Assembly: GCA_031254385.1 (NCBI GenBank)
Contig: JAIRUO010000035.1
Coordinates: 1-5,104 of the forward strand
Length of the DNA: 5,104 nt
Direction of reading: 5' to 3'
From: Treponema sp.
GTDB lineage: Bacteria; Spirochaetota; Spirochaetia; Treponematales; Breznakiellaceae
This document shows positions 1 to 5,104 of this stretch, piece by piece. Below the pieces are notes generated by a model. That model had not been told where the DNA came from and made no database searches. It saw only the letters and a list, made by a program, of their open reading frames with translations. A program made the translations under genes and the position numbers. Position 1 is the first letter of the stretch; each line of letters begins with the position of its first letter.

Positions 1-336
1 CACTTCACCTAATTGCAGCAATGGCATTTTGGCGGTAACAAGCATTTCAGAAGGATCGCTACGGTCGCAGAGTTTTCTATATAAATTACCAGACATTTCG
101 ATGATCTTGAGCCCGACCATTTCCTGAAAACCGTTGATTATCCCCTTTGCCCATGACGATATATTCTCTGTAGTGATGATTCGGGTAATCTCAAGACCAG
201 CCTTAAACGCCTGTTTTATTGATTCAATCCCTTCTATAAATATCTCGTTATTTCCGGCTCGCTTGGTGCGGTTGTTTTTAAGAGATTCAATAATCTGAAA
301 TTCTGCGTTCTCCACGCTAATCAAAAGCTTTTTCAT
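1..336 (-). CDS. SpoU/TrmH-family RNA methyltransferase, N-terminal part (cut by window edge)
   Basis: The frame is open from an ATG at 336 to base 1, giving 112 residues with no stop; the rest lies outside the window. The visible part resembles the N-terminal substrate-binding region of SpoU/TrmH-type rRNA or tRNA 2'-O-ribose methyltransferases. It has a basic RTKRAGNNEIFIEGIESIKQ stretch (residues 25-44), the usual place where these enzymes read as K/R-rich then 'F-x-EG--x-I--A', then an alternating beta/alpha pattern (LEITRIITTEN, then GLKIIEMSGNLYRKLCD) and SDPSEMLVTAKMP near residue 93-105, where the family often has 't-q-gi-av'. The catalytic SAM-binding knot would lie beyond the edge, so activity and target cannot be judged. 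The start codon overlaps the stop of the upstream radical SAM gene as ATGA (333-336). No Shine-Dalgarno is visible, so translation is probably coupled. The family call is inference from half a protein; another small alpha/beta RNA-binding domain is possible. Confidence 0.7.
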   Translation of the reverse strand, partial: MKKLLISVENAEFQIIESLKNNRTKRAGNNEIFIEGIESIKQAFKAGLEITRIITTENISSWAKGIINGFQEMVGLKIIEMSGNLYRKLCDRSDPSEMLVTAKMPLLQLGEV

Positions 337-1229
337 GATTCAAAAAGTGAAAGCTGTGTACCTTTTTTGGAATTATCTGCATTTGATTCGGGTAATTCCA
401 GAGTACTCATATATATGAAAACTTCATCCACGCCCCCAACTATGTTATGCTTCTTACAGGTATCATTATAAATAGCCATGAGCCTTCTAGCGTTATCGCT
501 TGAAAGTTCGTAACTGTTACCGTATTTCCGCTGGTACTTTTCTTTTAGCCCCGGAAAATGAGTATCCAGCTTCTCATAATAATACTCCCTGTCTCCTTCG
601 CGCAGAGTCATTCCCATGCCAAAACAGAGAATACCTTGGACTTTTGCTTCAATACAATAGCTCAATATGCCCCGGATATTTTCTTCAGTATCATTGATAA
701 AAGGAAGTATGGGGCAAAGCCATACAACGGTTGGTATGCCGTTATCGTGCAGGGTTTTTAATGTTTCAAAGCGTTCTCTAGTGGTCGAAACCTTTGGTTC
801 AAGAATTTTGCATAACGCCTCGTCATAAGTGGTAAGGGTTATTTGCACAACGCATTTAGCGTTGTGGTTGATTTTTTTTAGGAGATCCAAGTCTCTAAGT
901 ATAAGGCTTGATTTTGTCTGAATCGCCAGGCCAAAGCCATATTTTTCGATTATCTGGAGGCATGAGCGCGTAACGGCAAGGCTTTCGGGAATGGGTATGT
1001 AGGGGTCGCTCATAGCACCCGTGCCTATCATGCATTTTTGGCGTTTCCGCCTGAGCCTGTCTTCCAGCAGTGCCGGAGCGTTGATTTTGATTTCCACGTC
1101 CTCAAAGTCGTGCTTCATGTCATAACATTTGCTTCGGGAGTCGCAGTATATACAGCCGTGTATACAGCCCCGGCAGAGGTTCATGCCGTTAGATGCGGAC
1201 AAAATGCCCTTGGCTTCGCTAAAGTGCAT
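333..1229 (-). CDS. Radical SAM protein, spore photoproduct lyase-like family (COG1533 type)
   Basis: This is a complete 298-residue protein. The cluster motif is C22-IHG-C26-IY-C29, the CxxxCx(aromatic)C that holds a [4Fe-4S] cluster and SAM. It sits in the context NGMNLCRGCIHGCIYCDSR, typical of the family loosely named SPL-like or Rv2578c-like. The GAMSDPYIPIPESL stretch (residues 71-84) is the second family hallmark, and alternating strands and helices of a radical SAM barrel continue to about residue 275. A polar tail ends in QLSLFES. The exact reaction is unknown for most members. True spore photoproduct lyase repairs a thymine dimer in spore DNA, but I cannot place its hydrogen-donor cysteine here and nothing else suggests sporulation. 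Extra cysteines (C19, C35, C67, C90, C126, C140, C172, C192, C202, C258) are present. The ATG at 1229 is preferred because the family normally begins about 20 residues before the motif. No Shine-Dalgarno is visible in its AT-rich leader. The gene starts 23 bases after thiQ and overlaps the methyltransferase gene by ATGA. Confidence 0.9.
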   Translation of the reverse strand: MHFSEAKGILSASNGMNLCRGCIHGCIYCDSRSKCYDMKHDFEDVEIKINAPALLEDRLRRKRQKCMIGTGAMSDPYIPIPESLAVTRSCLQIIEKYGFGLAIQTKSSLILRDLDLLKKINHNAKCVVQITLTTYDEALCKILEPKVSTTRERFETLKTLHDNGIPTVVWLCPILPFINDTEENIRGILSYCIEAKVQGILCFGMGMTLREGDREYYYEKLDTHFPGLKEKYQRKYGNSYELSSDNARRLMAIYNDTCKKHNIVGGVDEVFIYMSTLELPESNADNSKKGTQLSLFES

Positions 1230-1252
1230 TACATATTTTTAGCACAAAAAAA

Positions 1253-2392
1253 TTAAAAAACAAACCTGAGGAGGCTTTGATCAACCCAAAGAGTAAGCCT
1301 ACTGCCGGGCGCAGGAGGGTTCATCCGCTTTCCTGCGCTAAGTTCAAAGGGAATGGGTTCTGCGGACTGCGGTCCAAGGAGAAGCTTAAATACCAGACTC
1401 TTGCCTTCAAAAAGGGAATCGGTAAACAAGGCGTTAAATGATTTCCGGCCCGCTGCGCCGGAATCCTCAAAAAAGATTGTGTCCTCGGGAATAAATAGTT
1501 TAGGCGGAGTGGAATCATTTAGCGAATAGTCATTATTCGAGTCATTCGGGACTATCAGGCTCCCTAACGGACAAGAAACTTCAATGCCGCCTTCACGTTT
1601 CCCTGTAATTTTGCAGGGCAGTACCTGACCTGCGCCAAAGAACCTGGCCGCAATTTCCGTTTTTGGTGTAAGGAGCATATCCCTTCCTGCGGCAGTCTCT
1701 ATGATGCGACCGCCTGTCATAAGGGCAACCCGGTCTCCGAGCATTATGGCCTCTTCCTGGTCATGGGTAACAAAAACGCAAGGCGCGGTCGAACCGGAAA
1801 AAGACGAAGTCTGAAAATACGAAGTTTTCCGTATATCAAGAAATTCCCTGCGCAGACTCTTTCTCAAAGGCGCGTCCAGGCTAGAAAAAGGCTCGTCCAA
1901 CAGCAGCGCTTTGGGGCTGGATGCCAGCGCTCTGGCAATGGCAACCCGTTGGCGCTCGCCGCCAGAAAGCGTGTCGATGCGTCTTGACGCATAACCAGAA
2001 AGATGTACCATATCCAGCGTTTCTTCAATAATACGGTTACGCTCTTTTCGCCTAACGCCTTTAATAAAAAGGCCGTAGGCTATGTTTGCGCCAACATCCA
2101 GATGGGGAAACAGGGCCAAATCCTGAAACACCACGGAAATATTGCGCTTATAGGAAGGCAGATCGGTAACGTCCTCTCCATCAATAATCACTGTTCCCGA
2201 CTCTGGCTCTGCAAGACCGGCTATAAGGTTAAGCGCCGTGGTCTTGCCCGAACCGGAAGGCCCCACCAGCGCAAGGGTTTCGTCCGCGTTCACATCAAGG
2301 TCGAGCAAGACTGAAAAGTCTCCATACGTTTTTTTGAGGGCTGTAACTTTTAAGCCACGCCCTGGCTCTTTTGCAGACGGGTTAAGCCACAT
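1253..2392 (-). CDS. thiQ: Thiamine ABC transporter, ATP-binding protein ThiQ
   Basis: This is the ATPase subunit that drives thiamine import through ThiP from the cytoplasmic face. Numbered from the ATG at 2392 (379 residues), it shows Walker A GPSGSGKTT (44-52), the Q-loop VFQDLALFPH (Q90), signature LSGGERQ (142-148), Walker B ALLLDEP (162-168, with D166 and E167), D-loop SSLD and the H-loop VTHD (H210), so it should be active. E. coli ThiQ is about 232 residues and ends soon after the ATPase domain. This one carries roughly 125 more residues from about 252, including KLFIPEDTIFF, which resembles the TOBE-type regulatory domain of the MalK/PotA/FbpC group. About ten extra Ser/Thr-rich residues lie between D-loop and H-loop. 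The function is assigned mainly from the operon; the ATPase alone could be iron, sulfate or spermidine type. A GTG at 2431 in the same frame is possible (392 residues), but the ATG at 2392 has a strong GGGAGG before it and overlaps thiP by only 11 bases. Confidence 0.92.
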   Translation of the reverse strand: MWLNPSAKEPGRGLKVTALKKTYGDFSVLLDLDVNADETLALVGPSGSGKTTALNLIAGLAEPESGTVIIDGEDVTDLPSYKRNISVVFQDLALFPHLDVGANIAYGLFIKGVRRKERNRIIEETLDMVHLSGYASRRIDTLSGGERQRVAIARALASSPKALLLDEPFSSLDAPLRKSLRREFLDIRKTSYFQTSSFSGSTAPCVFVTHDQEEAIMLGDRVALMTGGRIIETAAGRDMLLTPKTEIAARFFGAGQVLPCKITGKREGGIEVSCPLGSLIVPNDSNNDYSLNDSTPPKLFIPEDTIFFEDSGAAGRKSFNALFTDSLFEGKSLVFKLLLGPQSAEPIPFELSAGKRMNPPAPGSRLTLWVDQSLLRFVF

Positions 2393-4028
2393 TTTTCCTC
2401 CCGGCTTCCGAAAGGAGGAAACACGCAACACAGCCCAATATCAGCATGGTTCCTGCGGCGCAGGCCGTACCGTAACGGTAAGCGCCCACGGCCCGGTAAA
2501 TGTATAGCGGCAGGGTTTCCCAGCCCTCCATGCCAAGCATCATCACCGCGTTGAGTTCACCCAAACTCAAGGCCGCAGCAAAACCCCAGGCCGAGCGTAT
2601 ACGTGGCAACGAAAGGGGAAGGGCAGTTGTCAGAAGTCCGCGCAAAGGTCCCGCGCCAAAAACCGAGGTCGCGCTCAGAATATTGGCCGGCAGGGAACGG
2701 AAACCTTCCGAAATAAAATTAAACGCAAAGGGTAAGGCGCTGACCGCATGAAGTATAACTAGGGCTAAAGGGGCGCGAGAAAAGTTTCTACCGTAAAGGA
2801 TGATCCAACCAAGCCCCAGGACTATGCCGGATGACACCATCGGAGCAGCGGCAAAAAACCGGACTATATTAGCCCACGCCGAATTTCCCCTGCCTTGCTC
2901 TTGAAGGAGCTTCACCGACCCTGCCGCAAATATCGCAAGAATGCAGGCCATAGTTGCTGAGAAAAAAGCCAGCGTAAGGGAACGGCCCAGTGCGGGCAAA
3001 CAAGTGTCGCCTAACGATTGCCACCATCTTAGGCTCAAAACCTGAGCTGCGGAACGGGACGGCCTGTAAAGCAAAGATTCCAACGGTATGGAGAGGAGAG
3101 GGCCTAATATAAAAAAAGCCATCGCAAGGCAGTAGACAATCATTATAATCCACGAAGCAATAGAACGTTTGCCTGCTTCGACCCGTTCATGAACATCAGT
3201 TTTTATCATTTGGGATTTTCTGCCAAAAACCGTATATGTCAGAAAGAGGGAGACAGCTACGAGGGTTTCCACAAGGGCCAAGGCTCCGGCATTTTGGTAG
3301 TTCAAAAAAATCCTTGCGTGTCGGTATATTTCCACAGCCAGAGTGGTGGAGGCAGGGCCACCGCCTAGAACCAGCACTACCGCGAAACTGGTAAAACAGT
3401 ACAAAAACACCAGCAAAATCGCGGACAAAAGGCTAGGAACAGCAAGAGGTAGTATCACCGTAACGGCGGTCTTTACTGGAGAGGCCCCCAGGCTGGCCGC
3501 CGCAGGAGCGTAGGCTCTTCGCGCCCTGCCAAGGCCGTCTCCCACAAGGCGTATCACCAGAGGGAAATTGAAAAAACCGTGCGCCAGTATTATGGCCTCC
3601 GGCTTGTACAGTATCCTTAATGGGCCTTCAGTCGTGCCGGTCAGGTTTATAAATATTTGGTTCACCCAGCCTGAGTTCCCAAAGAAAAGCACGAAGCCCA
3701 AAACCACAAGTATCGAAGGCATGGCAAAGGGAACAGCCGTAAGAGTTCTAAGGATAGGTGCAAAACGAGAACGGCTGTTCCCGATGAACCATGCACCGGG
3801 AAGTCCCAGCGCCAGGGAAACAAGTACGCTGAAAAACGCCTGCTTTATGGTAAAAAGCGTTATGCTACCCAATGCAGCATTTTCCCAAACCGTTACCGCA
3901 CTGTCTCCTTGCATCAAAGGTGCATTCACCAAAGGAGCGAAGCTTGCGCTGTATGGCAGCACAAAAGCAAAGGCCGCTGCCAGAACCGGCAGCAGCGCCA
4001 ACCACCATACAGCAGGACGACGGCTCAT
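2382..4028 (-). CDS. thiP: Thiamine ABC transporter, fused permease ThiP
   Basis: This integral inner-membrane protein forms the thiamine/TPP translocation path between ThiB and ThiQ. At 548 residues it is close to E. coli ThiP (about 536) and, like it, joins two binding-protein-dependent permease halves in one chain. About 11-12 hydrophobic segments are visible, beginning with WWLALLPVLAAAFAFVLP. Two EAA-type cytoplasmic loops dock the ATPase: the first around residues 173-199 (AAASLGASPVKTAVTVILP), the second around 451-477 (ATSVFGAGPLRGLLTTALP), each with the conserved Gly and the terminal LP. This fused layout is shared with iron permeases of the FbpB type, so the substrate is read from the adjacent ThiB and the TPP riboswitch. 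The chosen ATG at 4028 forms an ATGA overlap with the thiB stop, implying translational coupling. An in-frame ATG at 4046 would add six residues (MGGSDA); neither start has a strong Shine-Dalgarno. The stop at 2382-2384 falls just inside thiQ. Confidence 0.94.
   Translation of the reverse strand: MSRRPAVWWLALLPVLAAAFAFVLPYSASFAPLVNAPLMQGDSAVTVWENAALGSITLFTIKQAFFSVLVSLALGLPGAWFIGNSRSRFAPILRTLTAVPFAMPSILVVLGFVLFFGNSGWVNQIFINLTGTTEGPLRILYKPEAIILAHGFFNFPLVIRLVGDGLGRARRAYAPAAASLGASPVKTAVTVILPLAVPSLLSAILLVFLYCFTSFAVVLVLGGGPASTTLAVEIYRHARIFLNYQNAGALALVETLVAVSLFLTYTVFGRKSQMIKTDVHERVEAGKRSIASWIIMIVYCLAMAFFILGPLLSIPLESLLYRPSRSAAQVLSLRWWQSLGDTCLPALGRSLTLAFFSATMACILAIFAAGSVKLLQEQGRGNSAWANIVRFFAAAPMVSSGIVLGLGWIILYGRNFSRAPLALVILHAVSALPFAFNFISEGFRSLPANILSATSVFGAGPLRGLLTTALPLSLPRIRSAWGFAAALSLGELNAVMMLGMEGWETLPLYIYRAVGAYRYGTACAAGTMLILGCVACFLLSEAGRKNVA
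2397..2402 (-). promoter_or_regulatory. thiQ ribosome binding site inside the end of thiP
   Basis: GGGAGG on the minus strand is followed by AAAA and the ATG at 2392, inside the last codons of thiP. It is the strongest Shine-Dalgarno within the operon after that of thiB and decides the thiQ start against the upstream in-frame GTG at 2431. The four-base spacing is slightly short. A second purine-poor stretch further upstream offers no better site for the GTG. Confidence 0.7.
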
Positions 4029-5053
4029 CGCATCAGAGCCGCCCATTCGTTAAGCTCTGCTTCGGACACGGGGCCGGGCAGAAGGGGTCTATCGCTTTTG
4101 GGATTGATCCTAAAAGAAGAAGGCAAGGGTAAATCAATAACTGGGTACATCCAGTTGGTAAGAGGAATGATGCTCTGGAAATCGTTGCTCAGCATAAAAT
4201 CAAGAAACAGTTTCGCATTATCCTTGTTTCTCGCAGCCGCTAAAAGACCGGCAACTTCAATCTGCAAGGGATGACCGTTAGTAAAAATCGCCGCCTTGTA
4301 CCGCTCGGTATCTTCATACTCAAGATGGTAGGCCGGACTTGTGGTATAGGAAAGAACCAGGGGCGCTTCGCCTCTGGTAAAAAGCCCATAACCGGAACTC
4401 CAGCCTTCTGCTACGGTGAGGATCGAAGGTCTGAGCCGCCGCCAATAATCCTGCCAACCAGAGCCGTAAACTTCTTTTACCCAGCTAAAGAAACCCAGGC
4501 CCGGAGACGAGGTGCGGGGATCCAAAAGAATAAGACTTTGCCTGTATTGGGGCGCAGTTAGTTCTTCAAGGCTCCGAGGCGGGGTGGGCAGTTTTTCAGA
4601 ATCGTAAACTATGGCAAAGTAGCTGTAGTCAAAGGGGGTAAGGCGGAAAGCTGTGTCTAGCACAAGCTCACTGAAAATGTTTTCAGCGCCCGCTGGCCGA
4701 TACGCTTCAAGAAGCCCAGAACCAAGAACACGCGGTGCAAGGTTTTGATCCACTCCCAGGATAATATCCGCTCCGGCATTTCTTCCTTCCAAGAGGAGCC
4801 GGGACACAATTTCCCCAGCATCGCCGGGGCTTACCCATGTAATTTTAATCCCGGTCTTTTCCTCAAAGACCCTTGCAACATCAGGCCCCGGCCCCCACTC
4901 AGAATCAAAGGAATCGTAGGTCCAGATTACAAGCTCTTTACCTGAGCTTGAACTGTCTGCGGCTTGCCTGTTGCCTAAACTAAAGGCATATAAAGGCAAG
5001 GCTAATAGAACGACAATAAAGAGAACAATTTTGGATATGCTGATTTTTTTCAT
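4025..5053 (-). CDS. thiB: Thiamine/TPP-binding periplasmic protein ThiB
   Basis: This is the extracytoplasmic solute-binding protein that captures thiamine and its phosphates and delivers them to ThiP. The 342-residue chain matches my memory of E. coli ThiB (TbpA) in block after block: WTYDSF..EWGPGP (44-57), LLEGRNAGADIILGVDQNL (87-105), PFDYSYFAIVYD (140-151), DPRTSSPGLGF (178-188), EGWSSGYGLF (216-225), LVLSYTTSPAYH (232-243) and NWMYPV (300-305). The aromatic residues in these blocks are where this family stacks the thiamine rings. A signal peptide is clear: basic MKKISISK, a hydrophobic core (about 9-23), then a plausible cleavage near YAFS-LG (25/26). There is no lipobox cysteine. A Ser-rich linker (34-37) precedes the mature fold. 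The ATG at 5053 is chosen because it starts the signal peptide and has GGAGGG seven bases upstream. The in-frame ATG at 5074 lies inside the conserved riboswitch core and is not a believable start. The stop overlaps the thiP start as ATGA. Confidence 0.96.
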   Translation of the reverse strand: MKKISISKIVLFIVVLLALPLYAFSLGNRQAADSSSSGKELVIWTYDSFDSEWGPGPDVARVFEEKTGIKITWVSPGDAGEIVSRLLLEGRNAGADIILGVDQNLAPRVLGSGLLEAYRPAGAENIFSELVLDTAFRLTPFDYSYFAIVYDSEKLPTPPRSLEELTAPQYRQSLILLDPRTSSPGLGFFSWVKEVYGSGWQDYWRRLRPSILTVAEGWSSGYGLFTRGEAPLVLSYTTSPAYHLEYEDTERYKAAIFTNGHPLQIEVAGLLAAARNKDNAKLFLDFMLSNDFQSIIPLTNWMYPVIDLPLPSSFRINPKSDRPLLPGPVSEAELNEWAALMR

Positions 5054-5059
5054 GCACAA

Positions 5060-5104
5060 TCCCTCCGCCGGCATTATCCGGATCAGGTTCTACGGGTGTA
5101 ATCT
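5060..5104 (-). promoter_or_regulatory. TPP riboswitch (THI element), 3' half; 5' part beyond window edge
   Basis: Read on the minus strand, this stretch contains the conserved 3' half of the thiamine pyrophosphate aptamer in order: AGA (end of the CUGAGA block), ACCCGTAGAACCTGATC, the CCGG-ATAATG-CCGG hairpin arm, and the closing GCGGAGGGA. The canonical bacterial form has CTGG/CCAG in the arm; here both sides read CCGG, a compensating change that keeps pairing and argues for a real RNA. The 5' strand of the closing helix, helix P3 and the promoter lie outside the window. It stands immediately before thiB and should switch thiBPQ off when cytoplasmic TPP is high. No terminator hairpin fits between the aptamer and thiB (only seven bases separate them), so control of ribosome access is more likely than downstream attenuation. 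Confidence 0.95.
5061..5066 (-). promoter_or_regulatory. thiB ribosome binding site embedded in the TPP riboswitch
   Basis: The minus-strand GGAGGG lies seven bases before the thiB ATG at 5053 and is the only Shine-Dalgarno candidate there. The same bases form the conserved 3' end of the TPP aptamer, so ligand binding would place them in structured RNA. This site also decides the thiB start in favour of 5053 over 5074. Confidence 0.85.

Noticed and set aside
333..1229. Assignment of the radical SAM gene as genuine spore photoproduct lyase (splB).
   Set aside because: The cluster motif context fits the broader SPL-like family, I cannot identify the catalytic hydrogen-donor cysteine, and there is no sporulation context.
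1265..1271. CCTGAGG as a possible operator palindrome near the thiQ end.
   Set aside because: It is too short, has an odd centre and lies within the thiQ coding sequence; chance is the simpler explanation.
2393..2431. A GTG at 2431 giving a longer ThiQ with a 50-base overlap into thiP.
   Set aside because: It has no good ribosome binding site, while the ATG at 2392 is preceded by GGGAGG and overlaps thiP by only 11 bases.
3568..4274. Several plus-strand open frames (for example 3568-4053 and 3909-4274) opposite thiP and thiB.
   Set aside because: Their products are basic, low-order sequences with no recognisable domain, and they lie opposite strongly conserved thiamine transporter genes; they are antisense shadows.
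5054..5074. An in-frame ATG at 5074 that would extend ThiB by seven residues (MPAEGLC).
   Set aside because: That ATG is part of the invariant ATAATGCC of the TPP aptamer, has no Shine-Dalgarno, and would put non-signal residues before a perfect MKK signal-peptide start.

Overview
All genes in this window lie on the minus strand and read from right to left. It looks like ordinary bacterial chromosome: tightly packed genes, two ATGA stop/start overlaps, no mobile elements, no CRISPR and no RNA gene other than the riboswitch. Base composition is moderate. Gene content and style suggest a spirochaete of the Treponema type, but this rests on general impression and is only a weak inference.

The right two thirds (about 1253-5104) is a complete thiamine ABC-transport operon. 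The window's right edge cuts through a TPP riboswitch whose conserved 3' half is clearly visible (5060-5104). It sits directly in front of thiB (periplasmic thiamine/TPP-binding protein), followed by thiP (two permease halves fused in one chain) and thiQ (ATPase). thiB and thiP share an ATGA overlap, and thiP and thiQ overlap by about 11 bases, so the three are one transcription unit. ThiB captures thiamine outside the inner membrane, ThiP carries it across and ThiQ powers the cycle. When TPP is plentiful the riboswitch should shut the operon. The thiB Shine-Dalgarno sequence is the last conserved block of the riboswitch itself, which points to control of translation initiation.

The left third holds a second, visibly more AT-rich pair. 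The first is a 298-residue radical SAM protein of the spore-photoproduct-lyase-like family (COG1533 type) at 333-1229. The second is the first 112 residues of a SpoU/TrmH-type RNA methyltransferase that runs off the left edge (1-336). These two also share an ATGA overlap. The radical SAM gene starts 23 bases after thiQ, with no visible Shine-Dalgarno.

No stretch longer than 300 bases lacks a gene. I see no wholly new system. The points most worth a second look are a C-terminal QLSLF peptide on the radical SAM protein that matches the sliding-clamp-binding consensus, its coupling to an RNA methyltransferase gene, the overlap of riboswitch and ribosome binding site, and the enlarged ThiQ with a C-terminal regulatory-type domain and a Ser-rich insertion.
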